Below, in pieces: positions 36,001 to 44,725 of a stretch of DNA of 64,000 nt. The stretch covers positions 659,187 to 723,186 of the forward strand of contig JACJVZ010000002.1 of assembly GCA_020637445.1 (NCBI GenBank), written 5' to 3'. Within the stretch, counting starts at the first letter, position 1. Every line of letters starts with the position of its first letter. The notes under the pieces are model-generated. The model was given only the letters and a program-made list of their open reading frames with translations. It was not told the DNA's origin and did no database searches. Origin of the DNA: Calditrichota bacterium. Lineage in GTDB: Bacteria; Electryoneota; RPQS01. A program made the translations under genes and the position numbers.

Positions 36001-36029
36001 TTGACTTTAGTCCTCAAATTTCATATACT
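36001..36029 (+). promoter_or_regulatory. Predicted promoter of tRNA-Arg
   Basis: TTGACT (36001-36006), 17-base spacer, TATACT (36024-36029), about 53 bases upstream of the mature tRNA 5' end. Confidence 0.65.
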
Positions 36030-36081
36030 TGGGTTCATTTGTGACTTTTTAGAAGTGCTTGTTTTTTATTAGGTCACATGC

Positions 36082-36155
36082 GCGCCCGTAGCTCAACTGG
36101 ATAGAGCGTCTGGCTACGGACCAGAAGGTTTGGGGTTCGAATCCCTACGGGCGTA
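36082..36155 (+). tRNA. tRNA-Arg (anticodon ACG)
   Basis: 74 nt cloverleaf. Acceptor GCGCCCG/CGGGCGT (first pair G-U), D arm with AGCTCAACTGGATAGAGC, anticodon loop CTACGGA, T loop GGTTCGAATCC. CCA is not encoded. The A34 is expected to be edited to inosine by TadA, whose gene is the next one downstream. Confidence 0.95.
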
Positions 36156-36156
36156 C

Positions 36157-36197
36157 GAAGTCAAAGGATGAAGGATAAAGGATGAAGGATGAATCGG
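36157..36197 (+). repeat. GGATGAA-type low-complexity repeat
   Basis: Four degenerate copies of GGATGAA/GGATAAA directly after tRNA-Arg. Similar A/G-rich tandem units occur at 15609 and 19364. Confidence 0.65.
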
Positions 36198-36220
36198 GCG
36201 GCAAATCCGCTTGAATCTTG

Positions 36221-36736
36221 ATGAACAACCTCCTCGAATCCTTTGGAAAACCTGACCATGACCGCTGGATGGGAGCGGCGCTGGCGGAGGCCGAAAAAGC
36301 TGCCGAACGAGATGAAGTTCCCATCGGCTGCGTGATTGTCCATAACGGAACGGTGATCGGGAGGGGTCACAACCTCACTGAAAGCCACCAGGACCCGACC
36401 GCGCACGCGGAAATGATTGCGATTACGGCGGCGGCTGAAGCACTCGGCAGCCGCCGTTTGTTAGATTGTACCCTGTATGTCACGCTCGAGCCGTGCGCGA
36501 TGTGCGCCGGAGCCATCGTGCTGGCCCGCATTCCTTATATAGTGTATGGCGCGCCCGATGCCAAAGCCGGTGCCTGCGACACACTCTACACCTTGCTTTC
36601 CGACCCGCGGCTGAATCATCGCGCCCATCTCGTGCGCAAAGTCCGCGAAAAAGAATGCTCCGAACTTCTCTCCGCTTTCTTCGCCCGCAAAAGAGACGAG
36701 AAAAAACTTGGCCAGTCTGACGACTCAACAACTTGA
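36221..36736 (+). CDS. tadA: tRNA-specific adenosine deaminase
   Basis: 171 aa from ATG at 36221; an in-frame TTG lies one codon earlier. Deaminates wobble A34 of tRNA-Arg(ACG) to inosine. The zinc site is TAHAEM (His62, Glu64 as proton shuttle) and PCAMC (Cys92, Cys95). Other signatures are VPIGCVIV and YVTLEPC. The C-terminal tail is slightly longer than usual. It overlaps the next gene by 29 bases. Its tRNA substrate lies immediately upstream. Confidence 0.95.
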   Translation: MNNLLESFGKPDHDRWMGAALAEAEKAAERDEVPIGCVIVHNGTVIGRGHNLTESHQDPTAHAEMIAITAAAEALGSRRLLDCTLYVTLEPCAMCAGAIVLARIPYIVYGAPDAKAGACDTLYTLLSDPRLNHRAHLVRKVREKECSELLSAFFARKRDEKKLGQSDDSTT

Positions 36737-38312
36737 GCAACTGCGCGCCCGCATTTCGCAGCGCGCTGAAAGCAGCATTCCCGTTTGGCCCGTCGCGGTC
36801 AGACCTTGCGCGGAACGCAATGCGCTCGCGCTCTTGATGGGGACGCTGCTGGGCAAGCTGCCGAACGACGACGTCGCTCCGCTCGTGCGTCCGATTCTTT
36901 CCGAGCAAGAGAAAAACGGAAGCTGGCGCAACGATATTTCGTTGACTTTGGAAATCGTGCAAGCTCTTTCTCAGTCAAACCGTCCTGAAGCCCGTCCGGC
37001 AATGAACAAGGCTGTGACGTGGCTCGAAGAGCATCCGCACCGCCGACATTTGCGCGCGGAAACACTCTTGCTCTTGGGACACACGACGGGACTCGGCGCT
37101 CCGATTCGATTCCGTTATTTGCTGAAACCCGCGCTGAACATCGCAATCGATTGGAGTTTTCGCGGAAAGAACACGTCGCGAAAATTGGCCGCGCATCTCT
37201 TGATGAACGACCAAGGCCGCGACAACGGACGCATGTCGGCGTTAATCCGCCGTCAACAAACCGACGGCTCATGGGACGGCAATGTGCGCACGACGGCGCT
37301 TGCGATGGCTGCGCTGCGGCATGCGGGCGTGCCTGCTTCGGACAGTTTGTTCGAACGTGGGTTCAGATTCATGCGCGTTTTGCAGCAGTGGGACGGCAAG
37401 GACCTTTTGCAAGCTCCCGCTGACGTGTCGAATGTGCTGCATGCGACGACCGTACGCTCTTTGATTTTGGCTGGAGCAGAAAACAGTGAAGTCGCGCCGT
37501 CTGCCATGCTTTTGCTGCATCATCAGGATGTTAGCGGCGGTTGGAGCACCGGCAGCGGGCAACCCGTTGACGTGATGACCACAGCGATGGCGCTGGACGC
37601 GCTCGCGCTCTTTGGAGACGAGCCGCTTGAGACACGTTGGGTGCGCAGGCGTGCGGCGGAATTCTTGATTTCCGTGCAGCACTCAGACGGAAGTTTTTCC
37701 GCGTTGCCCAAGAAATCATGGTTCGCCTATCGCGGCGCGAAAAACCGTGCGAGTTTGGACGTCACCTCTGCGGCGCTGTTGGCTCTATGCGAATGCGGCG
37801 AATTCAGTGCGCTGCCCGCGATGATCAAAGCTGTGAATTTCATCACGCGCGAGCAATTGCCCGACGGTTCGTTTCCCGCTTCGACAATGAAGTCGCGGCT
37901 ATACACGACGGTACTTGCGGCGGAAGCACTCGATGCGTTCGGCGGCATGCGCAAGCATGTTGAAAAATCGCTGGAGTGGATTTCCACTCAGCAGCATGAA
38001 CTTGGCGGATTTATGGGCGACGTGGGGTTGACGTCGTGGCACACGGCGATGGCTGTACGCGGATTGAGTTTGCGGCCGGCGAAGTTCGCGGTCGAACTTG
38101 CTTCGGCCAGAACGCATCTGCTTATGCGTCAAGACGAAGAGACCAAGTGGTGGAATGATGCGTCATCAAACCTCTATGTGCCGAGTCTTCACCGCAGGCT
38201 CAGCGTGACGGAAATGACGGCAATGGCCGCGCTCGAAGCCTTGCACACGGGAAGCCGCGTGCGCGCAATGCGCACCAGAAAATTGCGCACGACTCCGACG
38301 CCGCGAGGATAA
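36708..38312 (+). CDS. Prenyltransferase/squalene-cyclase-fold protein, catalytic motif not seen
   Basis: 534 aa from a TTG start inside tadA (start uncertain). Repeated QxxDGSW/F-type motifs mark the alpha6-alpha6 barrel of squalene-hopene cyclases and prenyltransferase beta-subunits: RQQTDGSWDG (about residue 184), HHQDVSGGWS, VQHSDGSFSA, EQLPDGSFPA. The DxDDTA cyclase acid motif is replaced by SLDVTSAA, so a classical cyclase activity is doubtful. No transmembrane segment or signal peptide. Its role is unknown; operon-like overlap with tadA and 6-base spacing to tyrS suggest co-transcription with tRNA-related genes. Confidence 0.75.
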   Translation: MASLTTQQLEQLRARISQRAESSIPVWPVAVRPCAERNALALLMGTLLGKLPNDDVAPLVRPILSEQEKNGSWRNDISLTLEIVQALSQSNRPEARPAMNKAVTWLEEHPHRRHLRAETLLLLGHTTGLGAPIRFRYLLKPALNIAIDWSFRGKNTSRKLAAHLLMNDQGRDNGRMSALIRRQQTDGSWDGNVRTTALAMAALRHAGVPASDSLFERGFRFMRVLQQWDGKDLLQAPADVSNVLHATTVRSLILAGAENSEVAPSAMLLLHHQDVSGGWSTGSGQPVDVMTTAMALDALALFGDEPLETRWVRRRAAEFLISVQHSDGSFSALPKKSWFAYRGAKNRASLDVTSAALLALCECGEFSALPAMIKAVNFITREQLPDGSFPASTMKSRLYTTVLAAEALDAFGGMRKHVEKSLEWISTQQHELGGFMGDVGLTSWHTAMAVRGLSLRPAKFAVELASARTHLLMRQDEETKWWNDASSNLYVPSLHRRLSVTEMTAMAALEALHTGSRVRAMRTRKLRTTPTPRG

Positions 38313-38318
38313 TCGTTC

Positions 38319-39584
38319 GTGACGCTCTTTGAAGAATTCAGTTGGCGCGGTTTAGTCTACGATTCGACTGCCGAAGCTGCCGAAGCGGTTAAGACTCCGT
38401 TAGTCGTCTATTCCGGTTTTGATCCGACGGCGAAAAGTCTGCACGTCGGAAGTTTGGTTCCGCTGTTGCAGTTGCGCCGCTGTCAGCTTTTTGGTCACAC
38501 GCCGATAGTCTTGGCTGGTGGCGGAACGGGCATGATCGGCGATCCGTCGGGAAAATCTGCCGAGCGTAATCTGCAATCCATTAAGCAGATCGAAGAGAAT
38601 CTCGCGGGGATGGAGAAGCAGCTTAAGTTCTTTCTCGATTTCGACTCTGGGAGCAATCCCGCGAAGTTCGTCAACAATGCCGAGTGGCTCAACAAAGTCA
38701 CGATGGTCGAGTTTCTGCGCGAAATCGGCAAGAATTTTTCCGTCAATGTGATGATGCAAAAGGAATCCGTGCGCCGCAGGTTAGAGAGCGAAGACGGGAT
38801 TTCTTATACCGAGTTCACGTACAGCTTGATGCAGGCGTACGACTTTCTCGAACTCTTCGACCGTCACAACTGCACGCTGCAAATCGGCGGCAGTGACCAG
38901 TGGGGCAACATAACGGCGGGTGCGGATCTGATTCGCCGCAAACGGCAGGGCAAAGCGCACGCGATGGTCTTCCCGCTTTTGACCACGGCGAGCGGGCAAA
39001 AATTCGGCAAGAGCGAGGGCGGAAATATCTGGCTCGACTCTGAGATGACGTCGCCGTACCAATTTTACCAATATTGGTACAACAGCGACGACCGCGACGT
39101 CGACCGCTATTTGAAAACGTTTACCTTCCTGACGCGCGATGTGATTGAAGACCTTGCGCACGTCACGGAAGCCAGCCCAGAAAAGCGCGAAGCGCAGACC
39201 ATTCTCGCGCGCGAAGTCACAAAACTCGTGCATGGCGACGCCGGAGTACTGGCTGCCGAACGCGCAGCGAAAGTTCTGTTCGGAGGTGATCTGGATGGGT
39301 TGTCGGCAAAAGACGTTGTGGGAATTTTTGCGGATGTTCCTTCACACACGATTGCCAAAGCTGAAATTTCTTCCGGCAAGAACGTCGTCGATCTGATCGT
39401 TGAATCCGGTCTGTTCAAATCCAAAGGCGAAGCCCGCCGCATGATCGATTCCGGCGGCGTCTACGTCAACAACGTTCGCATTTCCGATTCCGCGCACACA
39501 GTCAATGCCGATCAAGCGATTGACGGCGAGCTGTTTGTGCTGCGCAAGGGGAAGAAGGAATATCTCGTAGTGAAAGTCGGTTGA
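38319..39584 (+). CDS. tyrS: Tyrosyl-tRNA synthetase
   Basis: 421 aa from GTG. Class I aminoacyl-tRNA synthetase, charging tRNA-Tyr. The HIGH-type motif is HVGS (about residue 41), the KMSKS-type motif KFGKSEGG (about 229), and GGSDQWGN (about 191) is the tyrosine-pocket signature. A C-terminal S4 RNA-binding domain spans about residues 350-420 (SKGEARRMIDSGGVYVNN). Complete and typical. Confidence 0.97.
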   Translation: MTLFEEFSWRGLVYDSTAEAAEAVKTPLVVYSGFDPTAKSLHVGSLVPLLQLRRCQLFGHTPIVLAGGGTGMIGDPSGKSAERNLQSIKQIEENLAGMEKQLKFFLDFDSGSNPAKFVNNAEWLNKVTMVEFLREIGKNFSVNVMMQKESVRRRLESEDGISYTEFTYSLMQAYDFLELFDRHNCTLQIGGSDQWGNITAGADLIRRKRQGKAHAMVFPLLTTASGQKFGKSEGGNIWLDSEMTSPYQFYQYWYNSDDRDVDRYLKTFTFLTRDVIEDLAHVTEASPEKREAQTILAREVTKLVHGDAGVLAAERAAKVLFGGDLDGLSAKDVVGIFADVPSHTIAKAEISSGKNVVDLIVESGLFKSKGEARRMIDSGGVYVNNVRISDSAHTVNADQAIDGELFVLRKGKKEYLVVKVG

Positions 39585-39607
39585 CGACTGTAAACTGAGG
39601 AGAAGTT

Positions 39608-40429
39608 ATGAAGAAGTTTTTCGCTCTTTCAATTTTGGCCGTGCTGTGCATTGCGTCGTTCGCAAATGCGATGGACCTCGAAACGCTGCTCAAGAACGCG
39701 AATGAGTTTCACGACGGCAAGCTGGCCAAGATTGACGACATGACGCTCGAATACACGGGCACGTTCAGCGGTCCTGCGGGTGAAGGCATGGGCATGACGT
39801 CCAAGATGATTCGCAAAGGCGACAAGTGGCGCATGGACGCGACGATGACGGTCCCCGAAGGTCAGGTGACGATGAACGGCCAAGCGATGCCTGCCGGCGG
39901 CGGTATGGAAACCACCGTGCTCTTCGACGGTCAAGACATTTGGACCTCGGTCATGGGCATGAAAATGAAAATGCCGAAAGACCAAGCCACCGAGCAGCTT
40001 TCATTTTCACAATACTGGACGGAGCCGCCCGCGGGTTCCGAAGTCACAGGTGAAGAAACCGTCAACGGCCGCGACTGCTACGTCGTCGTTTATCCCAAGA
40101 TCGACCAGACGGAAAGCGAAACGACAATTTGGCTTGACAAAGACTACTACGTCAACGTCAAGTCCGAGTCGAAAATGGGCGGCAAGCTCGTCAAGACTCT
40201 CTTTGACGATTTCAAACCCGTCGCCGACGGATACGTGCTTCCTTACAGCGCGGTGGTTTACAGCGACGATGAAAAAACCGCCGATGTGAAGATCACAAAC
40301 GTCGAGCTTAACAAGGGCGTGGACGAAAGTCTGTTTGACGCGGCGACTCTCGGCGGCGGCGAAATGAACATGGATCTCGAAAAGCTGATGAAACAAGCCG
40401 AAGAGATGCAAAAGAAGTACCAGCGTTGA
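39608..40429 (+). CDS. LolA/LppX-like periplasmic protein 1
   Basis: 273 aa. Signal peptide MKKFFALSILAVLCIASFANA. The body is a half-barrel-like pattern of the outer-membrane lipoprotein-sorting type (MTLEYTGTFSG, TSKMIRKGDKWRMDATM, TVLFDGQDIWTSV, DCYVVVYPKID, TTIWLDKDYYVNVK), resembling LolA-fold proteins. The acidic, Met-rich C terminus is unusual. A paralogue follows directly. Probably binds acyl chains of lipoproteins or lipids in the periplasm; this is inferred from the fold only. Confidence 0.78.
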   Translation: MKKFFALSILAVLCIASFANAMDLETLLKNANEFHDGKLAKIDDMTLEYTGTFSGPAGEGMGMTSKMIRKGDKWRMDATMTVPEGQVTMNGQAMPAGGGMETTVLFDGQDIWTSVMGMKMKMPKDQATEQLSFSQYWTEPPAGSEVTGEETVNGRDCYVVVYPKIDQTESETTIWLDKDYYVNVKSESKMGGKLVKTLFDDFKPVADGYVLPYSAVVYSDDEKTADVKITNVELNKGVDESLFDAATLGGGEMNMDLEKLMKQAEEMQKKYQR

Positions 40430-40442
40430 CGCTGGACCCAAT
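40420..40442. repeat. Short palindromic repeat (inverted copy)
   Basis: CCAGCG-TTGA-CGCTGG followed by GACCCAATG. The same unit, TTGGGTCCAGCGTC-ACGCTGG, occurs in direct orientation just before tRNA-Ser(CGA) (41344-41365) and in decayed form before tRNA-Ser(GGA) (44619-44641). Confidence 0.6.
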
Positions 40443-40476
40443 GACGCTAGTGCGTTTAGATTGAGCGGGGTGGGGT

Positions 40477-41286
40477 ATGAATAAGTTGGTTTGGATTCTC
40501 GCAGTTGTTCTTTGCAGCACATCTTTTGCGTACGATATCGAAGATTTCAAACGCGACGCGAAAACCTATCACGAGTCGCACCTTTTTGCGATGAACGGAC
40601 TGGCGTTGACCGTGCACGGTGATATCACCCAGCCCGGACACGACAGCTTCACCGTGGACGCGACCTATTCCATGCGCGGAAACAAATGGCGCGCGGACGC
40701 AGTCGTAAAGAGTGAAGACGTCGAAGAAGGATTTCCGGTGACCGTACTGTTCGACGGTACACAGACATGGACGCAAATGCTCGGCATGAAAGTCAAGGTG
40801 CAGCACAGCGACGTCGACAACCGCGTGCGCGGCTATCTCTATTGGGAAGAACCGGCATACGGTTCCGAACTCGAAGGCGAAGGCAGACTGAATGGCCACG
40901 ATTGCTGGGTAGTCACGACGCCGCTGAAAGAATCGGACGGTACCGAAATCACGATGCGCAGTTGGTACGACAAGGAACACTTTGTACTCGTGCAATCGGA
41001 AACCACGCTCGACGGCAAGCCTGTGCACATGGAGTTCTCCGATTTCCGGCCCGTGAGCGGCGACTATGTGATTCCACATGCGATGCGTGCCGAACAGGAA
41101 GGCAATCAAATCGTCAGTGCCAAAGTTATCGCGGCGAGCGACGGCAAAGGCGTGTTGGACACGGCCTTCGACGCAGAGTTGCTTGACGGCGGTGATTTCC
41201 CGGACATGGGACAGTTGATGCGAACGATGCAGGTTTTCGGAAAAGTGTTCACGAAAGAAGTCTCCAAACTTCTGAAAGCCGATTAG
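40477..41286 (+). CDS. LolA/LppX-like periplasmic protein 2
   Basis: 269 aa. Signal peptide MNKLVWILAVVLCSTSFAYD region. Same layout as the preceding protein (GLALTVHGDITQ, NKWRADAVV, TVLFDGTQTWTQMLGMKVKV, DCWVVTTPL, WYDKEHFVLVQSE), so the pair arose by tandem duplication. Sequence divergence is large, suggesting an old duplication and different ligands. Confidence 0.78.
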   Translation: MNKLVWILAVVLCSTSFAYDIEDFKRDAKTYHESHLFAMNGLALTVHGDITQPGHDSFTVDATYSMRGNKWRADAVVKSEDVEEGFPVTVLFDGTQTWTQMLGMKVKVQHSDVDNRVRGYLYWEEPAYGSELEGEGRLNGHDCWVVTTPLKESDGTEITMRSWYDKEHFVLVQSETTLDGKPVHMEFSDFRPVSGDYVIPHAMRAEQEGNQIVSAKVIAASDGKGVLDTAFDAELLDGGDFPDMGQLMRTMQVFGKVFTKEVSKLLKAD

Positions 41287-41363
41287 AGTTTCTTGGGCAC
41301 AGTCTTGTGCCACACAAAATAGTTGGACCCTGCGCCTGCACAATGGGTCCAGCGTCCACGCTG

Positions 41364-41451
41364 GGAGAGATGGCAGAGTGGTCGAATGCGGCGGCCTCGA
41401 AAGCCGTTGTACCGCTTGTCGGTACCGGGGGTTCGAATCCCTCTCTCTCCG
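41364..41451 (+). tRNA. tRNA-Ser (anticodon CGA)
   Basis: 88 nt. Acceptor GGAGAGA/TCTCTCC, anticodon loop CTCGAAA, long variable arm (TACCGCTTGTCGGTA), T loop GGTTCGAATCC. Decodes UCG. CCA not encoded. Confidence 0.95.
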
Positions 41452-41509
41452 CTGAGGCTCTGCCCCGGTCAACAACAGGCCGGGGCAGAGTCGCCAAATT
41501 TCATTCGCG

Positions 41510-42094
41510 ATGCCGGAAAAGAAATCGACAGACTACGACATCGTCGAGTTTTCAACTGCCAAACAACTCGAAAAGTGGTACGCGAAATACCACGACAAGG
41601 TTGACGGCATCTGGTTGCGAATGTACAAGAAAGACTCGCGCGTTAAGTCGGTCACACGCGCGGAAGCTCTCGATATCGCTCTTTGTTTTGGATGGATCGA
41701 CGGACTTGCAAGACGCGAAAACGACTTGTCGTACATTCAGAAGTATACACCGCGCCGCAAGCGAAGCATCTGGTCGAAAATCAATTGCGACCACATTGAA
41801 AGGCTCGCCAAAGAAGGCAGGATGAAACCCGCGGGTCTGGCACAAGTCGAAGCCGCGAAAGCCGACGGACGCTGGGACAACGCCTACGATTCGTCACGCA
41901 CGATTGTCGAACCGGAAGATTTCTTGAAAGCTATCAAGCGCAAAAAAGGCGCATTCGCGTTTTACAAAACGCTGAGTTCACAAAACCGTTACGCGATTCT
42001 CGTGCGGATTCAAATCGCGAAACGCGCGAACACGCGTCAGCGACGGATTGAGAAATATGTCGAGATGTGCGCCAACAGCGAGAAGCTTTACTGA
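41510..42094 (+). CDS. YdeI/OmpD-associated family protein
   Basis: 194 aa, cytosolic. Characteristic blocks: WYAKYHDKVDGIWLRMYKK, RAEALDIALCFGWIDGLAR and SYIQKYTPRRKRSIWSKIN. The family has been linked to bacteriocin protection and OmpD association, but no biochemical activity is established. It begins a run of small single-domain genes on the plus strand. Confidence 0.9.
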   Translation: MPEKKSTDYDIVEFSTAKQLEKWYAKYHDKVDGIWLRMYKKDSRVKSVTRAEALDIALCFGWIDGLARRENDLSYIQKYTPRRKRSIWSKINCDHIERLAKEGRMKPAGLAQVEAAKADGRWDNAYDSSRTIVEPEDFLKAIKRKKGAFAFYKTLSSQNRYAILVRIQIAKRANTRQRRIEKYVEMCANSEKLY

Positions 42095-42115
42095 TCATGA
42101 CGACGCAAGAGCACA

Positions 42116-43240
42116 GTGCGCAGAATCCTAAAATATTTTCTGTGGGTTTTTGTCAGCGCGGCCTTCCTGCTTTTCGCACTGGCCTTTTTCAGCACTGATA
42201 TGTTTCGACAGTTTGGAGCAAAGCCGTCCGGCGCAAGACTCGCCAAGTTGAAAGCATCGAAGCTCTACGACGGCAAGGCGCTGCAAAATCCCAGTGAATA
42301 CGGCCCAAATGACATGGGGCCGTATCTCGCCATGATGAAGGATTACTTGTTCGGCGGCGAGCAGCGCGAACCGAAAAAGCAAATTCAAACCGTCGCGTTG
42401 GATTTGCAGGCGCTGTCGCAAAAGAAATCAGACGGAATTCGCTTCGCTTGGATCGGTCATTCGACCGTGCTCTTGGATATCGACGGAGTCCGCTTGCTGA
42501 CGGATCCCATGCTCAGCCCGCGTTGTTCACCGTCCTCTTTGTTCGGCCCGAAGAGGTTTCACGAGGTAAAAGTGCCGGACGAGATCTTTGAAACACTTGA
42601 TGCCGTCATCCTCTCGCATGATCACTTTGATCATCTCGATTTGAAGACGATCGAAAGACTCGCGGATTTCTCAACCCCGTTCTATGTTCCGCTCGGCGTC
42701 GGCGCGCATTTGGAATTTTGGGGAATTAAGCCGGAAAGAATTCACGAGCATGATTGGGGAGATTCCTCAACATTCGCCGTTGACCGTCTGACGCTGATTA
42801 GCACACCCGCGCGGCATTTCTCAGGCCGCGCCATTACGCGCAATCAAACGTTGTGGTCGTCGTGGGTAATTAAGTCGCCTTCGCATTCAATCTACTTCAG
42901 CGGCGACAGCGGCTACCACGGCGGTTTTCGGGAAATCGGAGCGCAGTACGGACCGTTTGACCTTTCGATGATTGAAATGTCCGCTTACAGTGAGAAATAC
43001 TGGCCGACGCTGCATATGTGGCCGGAACAAGCGGTACAGGCGCATCAAGATGTGTCCGCTGAAATCATGCTACCGATTCACTGGGGAACTTTCAATCTTG
43101 CACTCCATGCTTGGAATGAACCTCCCGAAAGGCTGGTGCGTGCGGCGGATAGTGCAGGAGTAGAAATCGTCACGCCGCGCCCGGGGCAGTTGGTCGATCT
43201 CGATTTGTTGCCCGAGCAAGAATTCTGGTGGCGCGACTAA
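42116..43240 (+). CDS. MBL-fold metallohydrolase (NAPE-PLD/UlaG-like)
   Basis: 374 aa from GTG. N-terminal transmembrane anchor (FLWVFVSAAFLLFALAFF). Beta-lactamase-fold metal site: SHDHFDHLD (HxHxDH), further His in TPARHFSGRAI, Asp in FSGDSGYHGG, and HWGTFNLALHAWNEP at the C terminus, as in bacterial NAPE-phospholipase D homologues. Probably a membrane-tethered phosphodiesterase acting on phospholipids or acylethanolamides; the substrate is inferred from the family. Confidence 0.88.
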   Translation: MRRILKYFLWVFVSAAFLLFALAFFSTDMFRQFGAKPSGARLAKLKASKLYDGKALQNPSEYGPNDMGPYLAMMKDYLFGGEQREPKKQIQTVALDLQALSQKKSDGIRFAWIGHSTVLLDIDGVRLLTDPMLSPRCSPSSLFGPKRFHEVKVPDEIFETLDAVILSHDHFDHLDLKTIERLADFSTPFYVPLGVGAHLEFWGIKPERIHEHDWGDSSTFAVDRLTLISTPARHFSGRAITRNQTLWSSWVIKSPSHSIYFSGDSGYHGGFREIGAQYGPFDLSMIEMSAYSEKYWPTLHMWPEQAVQAHQDVSAEIMLPIHWGTFNLALHAWNEPPERLVRAADSAGVEIVTPRPGQLVDLDLLPEQEFWWRD

Positions 43241-43267
43241 GCACAGAGAGTATTCGGACGACATTCT

Positions 43268-43747
43268 ATGACCACACAAGATCTGATTGCACAATTGAAC
43301 TTTGCGCATTTCGTGATCACGGTGAACTACGACGGCATATCGGAAGAAATGGCAAATCAAGAACCGAAACCGTCGGGCAATCCGTTTAACCGTGTGCTCG
43401 GGCACATCATCGCGACGCGAATGCCGCTCTTCAGAGTTTTTGATCTAAAGCATCCTTGGAATGAAAAGCAGGCGAACGTCTACAACGGTCCGTGGGACAA
43501 CGCAGATAAATCGCAGGCTCTATCGTTTGACGATCTGAAAAGACTTGAGAACGAAACTTTTGATCAATTGAAGTCAGCCGTCGAGAACTTTTCCGGCGAT
43601 TGGGACGCGCATTATCCCGAAAGCAAGCCGGAACGTCCGCAGACCTACGGACAGCGTGTGACTTTCTTCTTGCTTCACGAATGCTATCATGCCGGACAGC
43701 TCGCGAGTATCAGAAGGTCTTTGGGTTTGCCGGGAATGCTAAAGTAG
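43268..43747 (+). CDS. DinB family protein
   Basis: 159 aa four-helix bundle. The conserved metal-binding His residues are at LGHIIATR (about residue 46) and LLHECYHAGQLASIRR (His at about 137 and 141). DinB-like proteins include thiol transferases such as bacillithiol S-transferases and enzymes of unknown role. No operon partner gives the substrate. Confidence 0.88.
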   Translation: MTTQDLIAQLNFAHFVITVNYDGISEEMANQEPKPSGNPFNRVLGHIIATRMPLFRVFDLKHPWNEKQANVYNGPWDNADKSQALSFDDLKRLENETFDQLKSAVENFSGDWDAHYPESKPERPQTYGQRVTFFLLHECYHAGQLASIRRSLGLPGMLK

Positions 43748-43771
43748 GCCTGCGAACAGGGGAGCCGTTTG

Positions 43772-44566
43772 ATGGAAAAGCCAACAAAGAAAGCGGCAGC
43801 AAAGTCGTCTTCACCGACGAAGAACGCGGCAAAGAAGACATCTCCAAAGCCTGCGGCAACCAAAAGTGCTGCTAAGAAAAGTCCCGCTTCCGATTGGACC
43901 GTCGAAAAAGTGCTCGCTGAAATGAAGAAGATGGGCACGGCGCAAAATGTCAAGATTTATAAGCGCCACGGCATGCCCGAGCCGGTGTTCGGCGTAAGTT
44001 TCGCGAATCTTGGCCAGCTTCAAAAGCAGATCAAAACCAACCACGAGTTGGCAAAAGCTCTGTGGGCCACCAAGAATGCGGACGCACGCAACTTAGCCGT
44101 GAAAATTGCCGATCCTGCGCAGTTCACGGAAAAGGAACTCGATGCGATGGTCAAGGATCAGAATTGGTACGGCAGTTGTGACATGCTGTCGGGTCTAATC
44201 GGCAAGACAAAGTTCGCGCAAAAGAAGGCAGAAGAGTGGATCGATTCCAAATCCGAGTGGATTAGCCGCACAGGTTGGAATTTGATAGGTGGATTGGCAT
44301 TTGATCCGAAGTCGGATTTCTCCGATGCGTATTTCGAAAAACATTTGAAGCGCATCGAGAAGGAGATACACTCCGAAAAGAACTACACACGTCATGCGAT
44401 GAACATGACGGTGATTTGCATCGGTGCGCGCAACGAGAAGCTGCGCAAGTTGGCCGAAGCCGCCGCGAAACGCATCGGCAAAGTCGACGTCGATCACGGT
44501 GAGACCGATTGCAAAACCCCGGATGTGATTCCGTATATCGCAAAAATCTGGGCGCGCAAGAAATAG
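43772..44566 (+). CDS. DNA alkylation repair protein (AlkD-like) with histone-H1-like tail
   Basis: 264 aa. Residues about 45-264 match the HEAT-repeat DNA glycosylase family AlkC/AlkD (VKIYKRHGMPEPVFGVS, LWATKNADARNLAVKIA, SEWISRTGWNLIG). These remove N3/N7-alkylated bases by grasping the DNA backbone. The first ~40 residues are a Lys/Ala/Ser/Pro-rich tail (PTKKAAAKSSSP, PKPAATKSAAKKSP) like histone H1 tails, expected to bind DNA nonspecifically. GGGGAG before ATG 43772. Confidence 0.9.
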   Translation: MEKPTKKAAAKSSSPTKNAAKKTSPKPAATKSAAKKSPASDWTVEKVLAEMKKMGTAQNVKIYKRHGMPEPVFGVSFANLGQLQKQIKTNHELAKALWATKNADARNLAVKIADPAQFTEKELDAMVKDQNWYGSCDMLSGLIGKTKFAQKKAEEWIDSKSEWISRTGWNLIGGLAFDPKSDFSDAYFEKHLKRIEKEIHSEKNYTRHAMNMTVICIGARNEKLRKLAEAAAKRIGKVDVDHGETDCKTPDVIPYIAKIWARKK

Positions 44567-44638
44567 TTATGTGACCCGCGCAGAATTTCGAGCGCAAATC
44601 GAGATTGAGTCGCGGCATTGGGTCCAGCGTCTACACAG

Positions 44639-44725
44639 GGAGAGGTGGCCGAGTGGTTGAAGGCACACGCTTGGAAGGCGTGCATACATGAAAATGTATC
44701 GGGGGTTCGAATCCCCCTCTCTCCG
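44639..44725 (+). tRNA. tRNA-Ser (anticodon GGA), probable integration site
   Basis: 87 nt. Acceptor GGAGAGG/TCTCTCC, anticodon loop TTGGAAG, variable arm with CATACATGAAAATGTATC, T loop GGTTCGAATCC. A tyrosine recombinase begins about 100 bases downstream, the usual arrangement when a mobile element has used a tRNA 3' end as attachment site. Confidence 0.95.

Noticed and set aside
36708..38312. Functional squalene-hopene cyclase
   Set aside because: The fold repeats are present, but the DxDDTA acid motif is not seen and there is no isoprenoid gene nearby.
41432..44725. Matching T-arm/3' ends of the two tRNA-Ser genes as attL/attR
   Set aside because: Their similarity is explained by both being tRNA-Ser genes. 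The integrase lies outside, not between them, and the genes between are ordinary chromosomal ones.
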